Notes: a model not told the origin generated them from the letters alone. A stretch of 64,000 bases of DNA from Pseudalkalibacillus hwajinpoensis (GCF_039851965.1 NZ_CP156674.1:3410001-3474000); one strand, 5' to 3'. Positions 1 through 9,828 are shown, numbered from the stretch's first letter. Numbers and translations: made by a program.

Positions 1-1
1 T

Positions 2-2728
2 GACTGTCTCAGATGTATAGAAGCTGGACAGCGATATGAAGAAAAAGAAAAAGTAGCGCTTCCGAACCATGAGTTCTATTTAACAGCAAGGGAAGAGATG
101 GAAGAACGATTTAAAGGATATGAAGACGCCTTAAGAAATACGGCAGAAATTGCAAGGCGCTGTAACGTTGAGATCTCCTTCGGTCATACTCACTTGCCAG
201 TTTACCCTGTCCCGGATCAGCTCACTGCTTCACAGTATCTTCAGGAACTCTGCCACAATAATCTTCCGAAGCGCTACGAAAACCCGGATTCCGTTGTAGT
301 GGAACGGCTGGATTACGAGCTCTCCGTTATTAACGAAATGGGGTTTAACGATTACTTTCTAATAGTCTGGGACTTTATGAAGTATGCACATGACCATCAG
401 ATGATTACTGGACCTGGTAGAGGATCAGCAGCTGGTTCTTTAGTTGCTTATTTATTGAATATAACGGATGTTGACCCCATTCAACATAACCTTTTATTTG
501 AACGTTTTCTTAATCCTGAACGCGTCACCATGCCTGATATCGATATTGACTTTCCCGATGTCAGGCGCGACGAGGTCATTGATTATGTTCACGAGAAATA
601 TGGCAATGATCGAGTTGCTCAAATCGTAACATTTGGTACACTTGCAGCTAAGGCAGCAATCAGAGACGTGGGAAGAGTATTGGAAGTGGAAAATAGCATA
701 CTCGATGCAATGTCAAAAGCGATTCCTTCAAGACCAGGGACGACACTACAACAGGCAAGAGAGGAATCGAAAGAACTTCAAAAACTTCTTGTTTCGTCAG
801 AAGAAGGGAGGCAGGTTTTTGACATTGCAAGCACAATTGAGGGGTTGCCGCGACATACCTCAACACATGCGGCAGGAATCGTGATTTCAGCCGAGCCGTT
901 GACAAGTTATGTTCCACTGCTTGGTGGTCATCACATAAGCCTAACGCAATTTCCAATGAATGATCTGGAAGAAATCGGTCTTTTAAAGATGGACTTTCTT
1001 GGTCTTAGAAACTTAACTCTAATCGAAGGCATTTTAAATGACATAGAATCACAAACGGGTCATCGCCCGAATCTTTCAGAACTTCCGCCGGATGACGAAT
1101 CAACATTTCAAATGTTAAGAAAAGCCGATACAACTGGTGTCTTTCAGCTTGAATCTGATGGCATGCGCAAGGTTCTTCAGCGGCTTAAACCGACTGAATT
1201 TGAAGACATTGTAGCTGTGAATGCGCTCTATCGTCCAGGACCAATGGAAAACATCCCTCTATTTATTTCTGGTAAACATGGTGATCGATCTATTGAATAT
1301 CTTCATCCGGATCTCGAGGCGATCCTACAATCAACGTACGGCGTTATTGTGTATCAAGAGCAAATCATGCAAATTGCATCTAGACTGGCTGGCTTTTCAC
1401 TTGGGGAAGCTGATCTTTTAAGACGAGCGGTATCGAAGAAAAAGCGTGATGTGCTCGAGTCCGAAAGGGAGCACTTTGTAAACGGATGTCTCGCGAATGG
1501 CTATGAGCAGGAGACGGCTCTGAAAGTGTATGAATACATTGTCCGTTTTGCTGACTATGGCTTTAATAGAAGCCATGCTGTTGCTTATAGTGTTATTGCC
1601 TATCAGCTTGCTTATTTAAAAGCGAACTATTCACGTTATTTCTTCTCAAGCTTGTTAACCTCAGCTATTGGAAATCAAGAGAAGCTAGCTGTTTATCTAT
1701 CGGAAGCAAAACAAAAGGGAATCATCATTCAACCGCCATCCATTAATAGGAGTTTTGAAACGTTCACGGTTGAAGAAAATGGTTTACGCTTTGGATTGTT
1801 ACCAATTAAGAATGTGGGTCGAAACGCCATCGAAGAACTTGTATCAAAGCGGAATGGAAATATTTTTAACAGTTTATTTGACTTAAGTGCAAGAGTATCA
1901 CTTAGAATTGTGAACAAACGCGCGATGGAATCACTGATTTTTGCAGGAGCAATGGATGAATTTAATGCAAGTCGTTCCTCACTCCTTGCTTCACTTGAAG
2001 GTGCAATGAATTATGGTTCGGAACAAAGTGATCAGGAAGGATTTTTTCAGGATCGTGATCTTGAACCGGCTTATGAAAGTGTTCCCCCTTTTGACGAGAA
2101 AGAAATGCTTGCTTTTGAAAAAGAAGCGATTGGATTTTATTTAACGGCACACCCACTCGATCCTTATTTAGAGAACTTAAAAGGCTATCCTAGAACGTTA
2201 ATCACTGATGCGCTAAACGCGCATGATCGGCATCCCTTAAGGCTGGCAGCAGAGGTGCTTAAGACGAGGAGTATAAGAACAAAGAAAGGGAAAATGATGG
2301 CATTTATCACGCTTGGAGATGAAACAGGTGAAATCGAAGCTGTTGCTTTTCCTGATGTATGGGAGGAAACATCTAGTATTCTATCTAAGGGAGAATTTGT
2401 CTATGTCGATGGCTCCGGTCAAAATCGAAATGGTCAAACGAATATTATTTTATCCAGAGTGATGAAATTAGAAGATGTTTCTCCCAAAAAGCGAGCGATC
2501 ACTCTGTATTTAAAAATAGAGCCTCATCATAAGCAGACTGGTGTGCTTAATGATGTGAAGGAAGTGCTGCACGATTTTCAGGGAGATATCCCTGTCGTTG
2601 TTTATTATAGTGAAACAGAAAAAACAATGAGGCTTGGACAGGACTGGCTTGTAAACCCTGATGCCGCCTGTATTTCTAAGTTGAAAGAATTACTCGGGGA
2701 TAGCAATGTTGTGAAAAAGTCTTCATGA
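2..2728 (+). CDS. dnaE: DNA polymerase III subunit alpha (DnaE), 5'-truncated by window edge
   Basis: Replicative DnaE-type polymerase alpha subunit, the second C-family polymerase of Firmicutes beside PolC, used for primer extension and lagging-strand work. The frame is open from the second base of the window, so the start and most of the N-terminal PHP domain (roughly 200 residues against a family length near 1100) lie outside. Visible are the GPGRGSAAGS block near codon 137 and the catalytic palm motif PDIDIDFPD (first Asp at codon 179), then the fingers region, a helix-hairpin-helix segment and a C-terminal OB fold (around LAAEVLKTRSIRTKKGKMMA). It ends just ahead of the malic enzyme promoter. 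No internal disruption is seen. Identity is very secure; only the start is unknown. Confidence 0.97.
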   Translation, partial: DCLRCIEAGQRYEEKEKVALPNHEFYLTAREEMEERFKGYEDALRNTAEIARRCNVEISFGHTHLPVYPVPDQLTASQYLQELCHNNLPKRYENPDSVVVERLDYELSVINEMGFNDYFLIVWDFMKYAHDHQMITGPGRGSAAGSLVAYLLNITDVDPIQHNLLFERFLNPERVTMPDIDIDFPDVRRDEVIDYVHEKYGNDRVAQIVTFGTLAAKAAIRDVGRVLEVENSILDAMSKAIPSRPGTTLQQAREESKELQKLLVSSEEGRQVFDIASTIEGLPRHTSTHAAGIVISAEPLTSYVPLLGGHHISLTQFPMNDLEEIGLLKMDFLGLRNLTLIEGILNDIESQTGHRPNLSELPPDDESTFQMLRKADTTGVFQLESDGMRKVLQRLKPTEFEDIVAVNALYRPGPMENIPLFISGKHGDRSIEYLHPDLEAILQSTYGVIVYQEQIMQIASRLAGFSLGEADLLRRAVSKKKRDVLESEREHFVNGCLANGYEQETALKVYEYIVRFADYGFNRSHAVAYSVIAYQLAYLKANYSRYFFSSLLTSAIGNQEKLAVYLSEAKQKGIIIQPPSINRSFETFTVEENGLRFGLLPIKNVGRNAIEELVSKRNGNIFNSLFDLSARVSLRIVNKRAMESLIFAGAMDEFNASRSSLLASLEGAMNYGSEQSDQEGFFQDRDLEPAYESVPPFDEKEMLAFEKEAIGFYLTAHPLDPYLENLKGYPRTLITDALNAHDRHPLRLAAEVLKTRSIRTKKGKMMAFITLGDETGEIEAVAFPDVWEETSSILSKGEFVYVDGSGQNRNGQTNIILSRVMKLEDVSPKKRAITLYLKIEPHHKQTGVLNDVKEVLHDFQGDIPVVVYYSETEKTMRLGQDWLVNPDAACISKLKELLGDSNVVKKSS

Positions 2729-2733
2729 AAATC

Positions 2734-2761
2734 TTTACAGCATTTGGTGATTTGTTATAAT
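2734..2761 (+). promoter_or_regulatory. Sigma-A type promoter for the malic enzyme gene
   Basis: TTTACA (2734-2739) and a perfect TATAAT (2756-2761) are separated by 16 bases in the short gap after dnaE. The next gene starts about 90 bases downstream. It separates the malic enzyme transcript from dnaE. Confidence 0.6.
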
Positions 2762-2851
2762 GGTGAAAATAGAGTGGTCTGACCACCGCCAAATGTACCA
2801 GGGAAAATGCTTATATTATTAAATGCTTCTGAAAAAAGGAGAGTGGGTTTA

Positions 2852-4096
2852 TTGTCCATTACGAGAGAAGAAGCTCTACATATTCATAGAGTGAGACAGG
2901 GGAAACTAGAATCCAAATCAAAGGTACCCGTTAGAAATGCAACAGATTTAAGCCTTGCTTATTCACCAGGTGTAGCCGAGCCATGTAAAGAAATTTATGA
3001 TGATAAGAGTAAAGTATACGAGTATACAATGAAAGGAAACATGGTTGCAGTTGTTTCAGATGGCACCGCTGTTCTTGGACTTGGAAACATTGGGCCAGAA
3101 GCAGCACTTCCTGTCATGGAAGGTAAAGCAGTGCTTTTCAAAAGCTTTGCTGGTGTTGATGCATTTCCAATCTGCTTGAATACAACCGATGTTGATGAAA
3201 TTGTTCAGACGGTTAAGTTAATGGAACCTACTTTTGGAGGAATAAACCTGGAAGACATTGCAGCCCCAAACTGCTTTGTGATTGAAGAGCGTCTTAAAAA
3301 AGAAACCAATATTCCGATCTTCCACGATGATCAACATGGTACTGCGATTGTAACAGTAGCTGGTCTCGTCAATGCACTTAAATTATCGGATAAGAAAATG
3401 AGTGAAATAAAAGTCGTTATTAATGGTGCTGGGGCGGCAGGTATAGCGATTATTAAGCTGTTAAATCGATTTGGAGTAAAGGACATTATTATGTGCGATT
3501 CTAAAGGAGCGATTTATGAAGGCCGCTCTTACGGGATGAATGACGTTAAAGCAGAAGTAGCAAAATATACAAACCGTGATAAAGCAGAAGGATCACTTAA
3601 AGAAGTGATCGTTAACACGGATGTCTTTATTGGTGTTTCTGTTGAAGGAGCTTTAACGAAAGAAATGGTCGAATCAATGAATGTAGATCCAACCATTTTT
3701 GCGATGGCGAACCCGAATCCAGAAATCATGCCTGACGATGCTAGAGAAGCAGGAGCGAAGGTGATGGGTACAGGACGCTCGGACTTTCCAAACCAGATTA
3801 ATAATGTACTTGCCTTTCCTGGCATTTTCAGAGGGGCTCTGGACGTTAGAGCTACGCACATCAATGAAGATATGAAGGTTGCTGCAGTTCAAGCGATAGC
3901 TGAACTTGTTGCGGATAGCGAGCTAAATGCGGACTATGTGATTCCTGCCCCATTTGACCCACGGGTAGCGCCTGCTGTTGCTGCAAGTGTTGCGAAGGCA
4001 GCTATGGATACGGGTGTTGCTCGTATCACTGTTGATCCCGAAGACGTTAGAGAAAAGACGCGTTCTCTTGCTATTATTGAAGAAGATAACGAGTGA
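2852..4096 (+). CDS. ytsJ: NAD(P)-dependent malic enzyme (malate dehydrogenase, oxaloacetate-decarboxylating)
   Basis: Converts malate to pyruvate and CO2 with reduction of NAD(P); the B. subtilis homologue YtsJ is the main NADPH-producing malic enzyme. The 414-residue product is near-colinear with YtsJ. The malic N-terminal block includes YSPGVAEPCKEI, and the NAD-binding half begins with VVINGAGAAGIAIIKLL. I chose the TTG at 2852 because AAGGAG lies at 2836-2841, ten bases upstream, and the protein then begins at the family's usual position; an in-frame ATG at 2807 would add 15 non-conserved residues and has no ribosome site. It is followed by a hairpin terminator. Neighbouring accDA suggests a role in supplying NADPH for lipid synthesis, which is inference. 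Confidence 0.95.
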   Translation: MSITREEALHIHRVRQGKLESKSKVPVRNATDLSLAYSPGVAEPCKEIYDDKSKVYEYTMKGNMVAVVSDGTAVLGLGNIGPEAALPVMEGKAVLFKSFAGVDAFPICLNTTDVDEIVQTVKLMEPTFGGINLEDIAAPNCFVIEERLKKETNIPIFHDDQHGTAIVTVAGLVNALKLSDKKMSEIKVVINGAGAAGIAIIKLLNRFGVKDIIMCDSKGAIYEGRSYGMNDVKAEVAKYTNRDKAEGSLKEVIVNTDVFIGVSVEGALTKEMVESMNVDPTIFAMANPNPEIMPDDAREAGAKVMGTGRSDFPNQINNVLAFPGIFRGALDVRATHINEDMKVAAVQAIAELVADSELNADYVIPAPFDPRVAPAVAASVAKAAMDTGVARITVDPEDVREKTRSLAIIEEDNE

Positions 4097-4130
4097 GTGG
4101 GAAGAGTTTGACTTTCTCACTTTTTTCTTT
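4095..4130 (+). terminator. Intrinsic terminator after malic enzyme gene
   Basis: GTGGGAAG and CTTTCTCAC form an imperfect stem (one G-T pair) that begins at the stop codon and is followed by TTTTTTCTTTT. The U-tract is good and the stem modest. Confidence 0.6.
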
Positions 4131-4255
4131 TAATTAAAGAATCGTCACTCAGACGTGACAGATAAGAAAAAGCGGCTTACGTTTACACTTAAAAGATCAG
4201 CGGTTTTCCTCCAACATTCTGAGTTGTTAGGATTTAAGAAAGGGTGTTGCTTTAC

Positions 4256-4903
4256 GTGACCGTACAGGGGAAAGTCTACCAGAATATCTTACAGAAAATT
4301 AAAGCGATTATTTATAATGACGGTTTACAAACAGGTGATAAGCTCCCTTCTGAAAGGGAGCTTTCTGAGCGCTTAAATGCAGGTAGATCGTCTGTAAGAG
4401 AGGCTTTGAGATCCATGGAAATGCTGGGGCTTATCGAAACAAGACGAGGAGAAGGTACGTTTATTGCGAATGCTAAAGACCACCGTCTGGTTGAAGTGAT
4501 TGCTTCATTTATTTTGAAAGATACAAAGTCCAGAGAAGATTTGCTTGAAACTAGAAAATTAATCGAAAAAGATATTTTGCGAGTGGCATGTGAACGAATC
4601 TCTCATGAATATCTTTCACGTTTAAGATCTATGATGGAACATAAAGACGATACGTCTGAAAGAGAGATCTTCTCAACCGAGTTTGATACAGCCTTTTTCA
4701 GAATCATTGTCTCTTCTACCAACAACTATTTGTTGATGAGACTGTGGGGAGAGCTTGCAGACTACCATCAGACGATCTGGCATCATCTAACTTTCCGCCC
4801 AACGCAATACTATGAGGAACTTGTAGATGCACTCACATCTCGTAATCAGGAGAAAGCCATTCATTTACTGGACAAGTATGAAATGAAAAACACAGAAAAC
4901 TAA
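4256..4903 (+). CDS. GntR/FadR-family transcriptional regulator
   Basis: Transcription factor with an N-terminal winged helix (about residues 5-70, including LPSERELSERLNAGRSSVREALR, typical of GntR) and an all-helical FCD-type ligand domain in the C-terminal two thirds. Length is 215 residues. The GTG at 4256 was chosen because AAGAAAGGG ends eleven bases upstream; the in-frame GTG/TTG at 4244-4247 overlap that Shine-Dalgarno. It sits between malic enzyme and accDA with only 36 bases before accD, suggesting co-transcription and control of lipid or central carbon metabolism, but ligand and targets are not visible. It is not the TetR-type FadR found at 57 kb. Confidence 0.85.
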   Translation: MTVQGKVYQNILQKIKAIIYNDGLQTGDKLPSERELSERLNAGRSSVREALRSMEMLGLIETRRGEGTFIANAKDHRLVEVIASFILKDTKSREDLLETRKLIEKDILRVACERISHEYLSRLRSMMEHKDDTSEREIFSTEFDTAFFRIIVSSTNNYLLMRLWGELADYHQTIWHHLTFRPTQYYEELVDALTSRNQEKAIHLLDKYEMKNTEN

Positions 4904-4939
4904 ACAGCATGAAATTAATGGTGAAAGGGATGGTTAATA

Positions 4940-5797
4940 TTGTTAAAAGATTTATTCAATAAGAAAAAAAAGTATGCCACAGTTCCCTCTAAAAAAATAA
5001 AGCAGGATGTCCCTGAAGGCATTATGACAAAATGTCCAGGGTGTAAAAGCATAATCTACACGAAAGAGTTGGAGAAGTCGCATAAAGTATGTGTGAAATG
5101 TGGATATCATCATCAAATGACGGCACATGAGCGTTTGAAAAACACGCTGGATCATGGCTCATTTAAGGAACTTGATGCTGACATGATTTCTGTAAACCCA
5201 CTTTCATTCCCTGATTACATGGAACGACTTGAAAAAGATCAAAAGAAATCTTCTTTGAATGAAGCGGTCGTAACTGGTGAAGGTTTAATAGAAGGTTATC
5301 GCACTGCTATTGCAGTAATGGATGCTCGCTTTCGAATGGGGAGTATGGGATCTGTTGTTGGGGAAAAGATAACGAGAGCCATCGAATATGCTGATAAAGA
5401 AAAGATTCCTTTTATCATTTTTACAGCATCAGGTGGAGCTAGAATGCAGGAGGGTGTGTTAAGCCTGATGCAAATGGCGAAATCAAGCGTTGCCTTAAAG
5501 CGATTCAGTGATCATGGCGGCCTGTTTATTTCGATTATGACTCATCCAACAACTGGTGGTGTTTCTGCTAGCTTTGCTTCTGTAGGTGACTTTAATTTTG
5601 CGGAGCCTAAGGCAATGATCGGATTTGCAGGAAGACGAATCATTGAACAAACGATTAGAGAAGATCTTCCTGAAGATTTTCAAACGGCAGAATTTTTATT
5701 GCATCATGGACAACTTGACCGCGTCATTCATCGCGCAGACATGAAGAGTACGCTTAGTAAAGTAGTTATGATGCATGGGAATGGTGGTGGAAAATAA
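4940..5797 (+). CDS. accD: Acetyl-CoA carboxylase carboxyltransferase subunit beta
   Basis: Beta half of the carboxyltransferase that moves CO2 from biotin carrier protein to acetyl-CoA, giving malonyl-CoA for fatty acid synthesis. A four-cysteine zinc ribbon (Cys32, Cys35, Cys51, Cys54) precedes the crotonase-fold carboxyltransferase domain, with FTASGGARMQEG and THPTTGGVSASFA visible. Start is TTG with AAAGGG ten bases upstream. The stop codon TAA overlaps the accA ATG by one base, so the two subunits are translationally coupled, as expected for an alpha2beta2 complex. Length 285 matches the family. Confidence 0.97.
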   Translation: MLKDLFNKKKKYATVPSKKIKQDVPEGIMTKCPGCKSIIYTKELEKSHKVCVKCGYHHQMTAHERLKNTLDHGSFKELDADMISVNPLSFPDYMERLEKDQKKSSLNEAVVTGEGLIEGYRTAIAVMDARFRMGSMGSVVGEKITRAIEYADKEKIPFIIFTASGGARMQEGVLSLMQMAKSSVALKRFSDHGGLFISIMTHPTTGGVSASFASVGDFNFAEPKAMIGFAGRRIIEQTIREDLPEDFQTAEFLLHHGQLDRVIHRADMKSTLSKVVMMHGNGGGK

Positions 5798-6774
5798 TGG
5801 TTCATCGACTTGATTTTGAACGTCCCTTGCAAGAGTTAGAAGACAAAATTAACGAGTTAAACTCTTTTATGGAGGAAAAAAACGTGGATCTTTCCGATGA
5901 AATTTCACGTATCCAAAAACGCTTTTCAAGTATGGAAGAAGAAATATATGGGAAGCTGACAGCGTGGAATAGAGTTCAACTTGCTCGTCATCCCGAACGC
6001 CCAACTACTCTTGATTACATCGATCGCGTTTTTCATGATTTTATTGAACTTCACGGTGATCGCCTTTTTGGTGATGACGAAGCTATTGTTGGAGGAATCG
6101 CTACTTTTGAAGGACAACCGGTAACGGTGGTCGGTCATCAAAGGGGAAAGGATACGAAAGAAAATCTTCGTAGGAATTTTGGTATGCCTCATCCTGAAGG
6201 CTATCGTAAAGCCCTTCGCCTTATGAAACAGGCTGAGAAATTTGATCGACCAGTTATTTTTTTATTAGACACAAAAGGAGCCTTCCCTGGTAAAGCGGCA
6301 GAAGAAAGAGGTCAGAGCGAAGCAATCGCCAGGAATTTAATCGAAATGGCAGGTTTAACAGTACCGATCGTTTGTATAGTTATTGGTGAAGGGGCAAGTG
6401 GAGGAGCTCTTGCTATAGGCGTAGGAAATCACGTTCATATGTTAGAGAACTCCTGGTATTCTGTAATTTCACCAGAAGGGGCGGCAGCACTTCTATGGAA
6501 AGACTCAGGTCTTGCTCAACAAGCTGCTGACACAATGAAAATAACGGCTCCTGACTTGAAGGAGTTAAATGTAATTGATGAGATTATCCCTGAAGTAAAA
6601 GGCGGTGCTCATCGTGATGTTGAAGTTCAGGCGAAGTCGATTAAGTCCGTGCTCAACAAATCTCTTGAAGAACTGACACAACTTTCCAAAGATGAGCTTG
6701 TTGAACAGCGCTATGAAAAATACAGAAATATTGGACAATATACGTTTGTAACCGATGCCATTGGCTTAAAATAA
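5797..6774 (+). CDS. accA: Acetyl-CoA carboxylase carboxyltransferase subunit alpha
   Basis: Alpha half of the carboxyltransferase. The N-terminal 80 residues are a helical segment (LDFERPLQELEDKINELN), then a crotonase-like domain with GHQRGKDTKENL, DTKGAFPGKAAEERGQ and GEGASGGALAIGVG. The 325-residue length is normal. It overlaps accD by one base (TAATG) and ends three bases before a strong terminator, closing the transcript that starts at or before the GntR gene. Confidence 0.97.
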   Translation: MVHRLDFERPLQELEDKINELNSFMEEKNVDLSDEISRIQKRFSSMEEEIYGKLTAWNRVQLARHPERPTTLDYIDRVFHDFIELHGDRLFGDDEAIVGGIATFEGQPVTVVGHQRGKDTKENLRRNFGMPHPEGYRKALRLMKQAEKFDRPVIFLLDTKGAFPGKAAEERGQSEAIARNLIEMAGLTVPIVCIVIGEGASGGALAIGVGNHVHMLENSWYSVISPEGAAALLWKDSGLAQQAADTMKITAPDLKELNVIDEIIPEVKGGAHRDVEVQAKSIKSVLNKSLEELTQLSKDELVEQRYEKYRNIGQYTFVTDAIGLK

Positions 6775-6776
6775 GG

Positions 6777-6810
6777 AAAGTGCTTTCTCTGAAGAGAGAA
6801 AGCACTTTTT
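6777..6810 (+). terminator. Strong intrinsic terminator after accA
   Basis: A perfect 14-bp stem (AAAGTGCTTTCTCT / AGAGAAAGCACTTT) with a GAAG loop is followed by TTTTT. Confidence 0.92.
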
Positions 6811-6888
6811 ATGAACAAGCTTGGCTATTGTATTCAACGGTTGTATTTGATATTTTAATAACACAAAGAACTAATGAGGTGATCAGGG

Positions 6889-7848
6889 ATGAAACGTATT
6901 GGTGTATTAACCAGCGGAGGAGACTCACCGGGAATGAACGCGGCGATTCGTGCCGTCGTTCGTAAGGCAATTTATCATGGTATCGAAGTTTATGGAATCT
7001 ATCACGGTTATACCGGATTGATTAATGGAAATATAGAGAAAATGGAAATTGGCTCAGTAGCTGATATTATCCATCGTGGCGGTACAATGCTCTATTCTGC
7101 TCGTTGTCCAGAATTTAAGACGCTTGAAGGACAACTTAAAGGTGTAGAGAATCTGAAGAAGTTTGGAATTGAAGGACTAGTGGTAATTGGAGGAGACGGC
7201 TCCTATCGCGGTGCTCAAAAACTTACTGGACATGGCTTCCCTACAATTGGGATTCCAGGGACGATTGATAATGATATCCCAGGAACAGATTTCACTATTG
7301 GATTCGATACGGCATTAAATACAGTCATTCAAGCAATTGATAAGATTCGTGACACAGCAACATCTCATGAGCGTACATATGTGATTGAAGTAATGGGGCG
7401 AGACGCTGGAGATATTGCTCTCTGGTCCGGTCTTGCTGATGGTGCAGAGTCGATTCTTATTCCAGAGGAAAAGTTTGAAATGTCCGATATTCTTAGCCGT
7501 TTAAAACGCGGGCATGATCGCGGAAAACGCCATAGCATTATTGTTGTAGCTGAGGGTGTTGGAAGTGGTGTTGAAATTGGAAAGCAGATTCAACAGGAAA
7601 TGAACATGGAGACGCGAGTAACTGTACTTGGACATGTTCAACGCGGTGGATCACCAACAGCATCCGATCGCGTTCTTGCAAGTCGACTTGGTGCAAGAGC
7701 CGTTGAATTACTGCTTGAGGGAGCAGAAGGAAGAACTGTCGGCATCCAGCATAATCAGATTGTTGATTTGGATATTAACGAAGCACTGGCTCTTCCACAC
7801 GAAGTCAACCAGAAAATGTGTCAGCTAGCAAAAGAACTATCCATTTAA
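6889..7848 (+). CDS. pfkA: ATP-dependent 6-phosphofructokinase
   Basis: Phosphorylates fructose 6-phosphate to the 1,6-bisphosphate, the committing step of glycolysis. Motifs visible are the ATP-binding GGDSPGMNAAIR, the GGDGSYRGA loop and the catalytic PGTIDNDIPGTD near residue 125. The 319 residues match the classical bacterial tetrameric enzyme. Start ATG has the common Bacillus ribosome site GAGGTGATC just upstream. Pyruvate kinase follows after 123 bases that hold only a hairpin without a T-run, consistent with a pfkA-pyk operon. Confidence 0.97.
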   Translation: MKRIGVLTSGGDSPGMNAAIRAVVRKAIYHGIEVYGIYHGYTGLINGNIEKMEIGSVADIIHRGGTMLYSARCPEFKTLEGQLKGVENLKKFGIEGLVVIGGDGSYRGAQKLTGHGFPTIGIPGTIDNDIPGTDFTIGFDTALNTVIQAIDKIRDTATSHERTYVIEVMGRDAGDIALWSGLADGAESILIPEEKFEMSDILSRLKRGHDRGKRHSIIVVAEGVGSGVEIGKQIQQEMNMETRVTVLGHVQRGGSPTASDRVLASRLGARAVELLLEGAEGRTVGIQHNQIVDLDINEALALPHEVNQKMCQLAKELSI

Positions 7849-7864
7849 TAAACTTATTACGGTT

Positions 7865-7884
7865 CACTCCTTTAAGAAGGAGTG
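7865..7884 (+). other. Hairpin between pfkA and pyk
   Basis: CACTCCTT / AAGGAGTG with a TAAG loop forms an 8-bp stem, but no U-tract follows, so it is more likely an mRNA processing or stability element, or a weak attenuator, than a full terminator. Confidence 0.4.
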
Positions 7885-7971
7885 TATCGTTATGTCTAAA
7901 TAACATGTTGAATAACAGTCATGTTATGATGAAAACTAATTGAAGATCAGCATTTAGGAGGAGACAGACCC

Positions 7972-9726
7972 ATGCGTAAAACTAAAATTGTCTGTACGAT
8001 AGGACCTGCAAGTGAGGACGAACAAACACTGGAGAAATTAATTCAAGCTGGAATGAACGTTGCTCGTCTTAATTTTTCACACGGTGACTTTGAGGAACAC
8101 GGAAACCGAATCAAGACCATTCGATCTGTATCAGAACGGCTCGGTAAGAACGTAGCTATTCTTCTTGATACGAAGGGTCCTGAAATTCGTACGAATAACA
8201 TGGAAAATGGCGGAATTGATCTCGTAGCTGGTCAACAGCTAATCGTTTCTATGGAAGAAGTACTTGGAACGAACGAGAAGATCTCTGTCACGTATCCGGA
8301 TCTTGTGAACGATGTACATGCAGGTTCTAAAATTTTACTTGACGATGGCCTAATTGAACTTGAAGTAAAGCAAATTGAGAAGAATGAACTTTATACGGAA
8401 GTACTTAACAACGGTACTCTCAAAAATAAAAAGGGCGTCAACGTGCCGAATGTGAGCGTGAACTTACCTGGAATTACAGATAAGGATGCGGCGGATATTG
8501 AGTTTGGTATTGAACAGGGCGTAGATTTCATTGCTGCTTCCTTCGTTCGTCGTGTATCAGATGTTCTTGATATTCGTAAGCTTCTTGAGAAGCACAAAGC
8601 AACGGACATTCAAATCATCCCGAAAATTGAGAACCGTGAAGGTGTAGATAACATTGATTCTATCCTTGAAATTTCTGACGGTCTAATGGTTGCACGTGGT
8701 GATCTTGGTGTTGAAATTCCAGCTGAAGAAGTACCACTTGTGCAAAAGCAATTGATTAAGAAATGTAACGCACTTGGAAAACCGGTTATTACAGCTACTC
8801 AAATGCTTGATTCCATGCAGCGTAACCCTCGTCCAACTCGGGCAGAAGCTAGTGACGTTGCGAACGCCATTCTTGATGGTACGGATGCCATTATGCTTTC
8901 TGGTGAAACAGCAGCAGGATCATATCCTGTAGAAGCTGTACAAACTATGCACAACATTGCTTCTTACACTGAAAAATCCTTAAACTTCCGTGAGCTTCTC
9001 TCTGTAAGAAGTAAGGAAACAGAAACGAATACAACAAACGCGATTAGTGAATCAGTAGCTTTTACAGCGTTTAACTTGAACGTTCCAGCTATTATTACAG
9101 CTACTGAAAGCGGTCATACTGCACGAATGATTTCAAAATATCGTCCGAAGGCCCCAATTGTTGCCGTTACAAATACGGCAAGTGTCTGCCGTAAGCTTGC
9201 CCTTGTATGGGGTGTACATGCTCAAGAAGGGCACAAAGTAAAAACAACTGATGAAATGCTTGAAATAGCGGTAGACGCTTCAATTCAATCAGGTATTGTT
9301 AATCACGGTGACACAGTTGTTATTACTGCAGGTGTACCTGTTGGCGAATCAGGTACAACAAACTTGATGAAGGTTCACGTCATCGGTGACATCATCGCTA
9401 AAGCTCAGGGCATTGGAAGAACGTCTACATCTGGAAGAATCGCAATTGCTAGATCGGCAGAAGAAGCAATTGAAAAAGCAGATGAAAATACTATCCTTGT
9501 AACAATTGGATCTGACAAAGATATGGTTCCCGCACTTGAAAAGGCAGCTGGACTTATTACGGAAGAAGGCGGCCTGACATGCCACGCAGCAGTTGTTGGT
9601 CTTAGTCTTGGACTTCCGGTAGTAGTTGGCCTTGAAAATGCAACAGAGCTATTTAAAGAAGGTCAACAGGTTACTCTAGATGCAACGACCGGAATTATCT
9701 ACAACGGTAAAGCAAGTATTCTTTAA
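7972..9726 (+). CDS. pyk: Pyruvate kinase with C-terminal swivelling (PEP-utiliser-like) domain
   Basis: Last ATP-yielding step of glycolysis. Catalytic elements include NVARLNFSHGDFEEH, the LDTKGPEIRT strand and ARGDLGVEIP. At 584 residues it has the additional C-terminal domain of about 110 residues typical of Bacillus and Geobacillus enzymes, which resembles the phosphohistidine domain of PEP synthase; the GGLTCHAAVVG segment with its histidine is retained. GGAGGAGA lies upstream of the ATG. A clear terminator follows. Confidence 0.97.
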   Translation: MRKTKIVCTIGPASEDEQTLEKLIQAGMNVARLNFSHGDFEEHGNRIKTIRSVSERLGKNVAILLDTKGPEIRTNNMENGGIDLVAGQQLIVSMEEVLGTNEKISVTYPDLVNDVHAGSKILLDDGLIELEVKQIEKNELYTEVLNNGTLKNKKGVNVPNVSVNLPGITDKDAADIEFGIEQGVDFIAASFVRRVSDVLDIRKLLEKHKATDIQIIPKIENREGVDNIDSILEISDGLMVARGDLGVEIPAEEVPLVQKQLIKKCNALGKPVITATQMLDSMQRNPRPTRAEASDVANAILDGTDAIMLSGETAAGSYPVEAVQTMHNIASYTEKSLNFRELLSVRSKETETNTTNAISESVAFTAFNLNVPAIITATESGHTARMISKYRPKAPIVAVTNTASVCRKLALVWGVHAQEGHKVKTTDEMLEIAVDASIQSGIVNHGDTVVITAGVPVGESGTTNLMKVHVIGDIIAKAQGIGRTSTSGRIAIARSAEEAIEKADENTILVTIGSDKDMVPALEKAAGLITEEGGLTCHAAVVGLSLGLPVVVGLENATELFKEGQQVTLDATTGIIYNGKASIL

Positions 9727-9733
9727 AAGGAAG

Positions 9734-9760
9734 GCTGCCGAGCGATCGGCAGTCTTTTTG
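9734..9760 (+). terminator. Intrinsic terminator after pyk
   Basis: CTGCCGA (9735-9741) pairs with TCGGCAG (9746-9752) around a GCGA loop and is followed by TCTTTTT. Confidence 0.88.
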
Positions 9761-9799
9761 CGTACACGCAACGCCTTGGGTCCATTTTATGCTTTATAG

Positions 9800-9828
9800 T
9801 TCGAAAAAAAAGTGAAATCGCGTATAAT
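9800..9828 (+). promoter_or_regulatory. Candidate promoter for fxsA
   Basis: A perfect -10 TATAAT lies at 9823-9828, with a weak -35 TTCGAA at 9800-9805 (17-base spacer). Its position argues against the longer fxsA reading frame that starts at 9812. Confidence 0.5.

Noticed and set aside
2807..2851. ATG start giving a 429-residue malic enzyme
   Set aside because: The 15 added residues resemble nothing in the family, and the ribosome site AAGGAG is placed for TTG 2852 instead.
6780..6965. Short frame between accA and pfkA
   Set aside because: It begins inside the accA terminator and runs out of frame into pfkA.
7865..7884. Terminator between pfkA and pyk
   Set aside because: The stem is good but no T-run follows; listed only as a hairpin.
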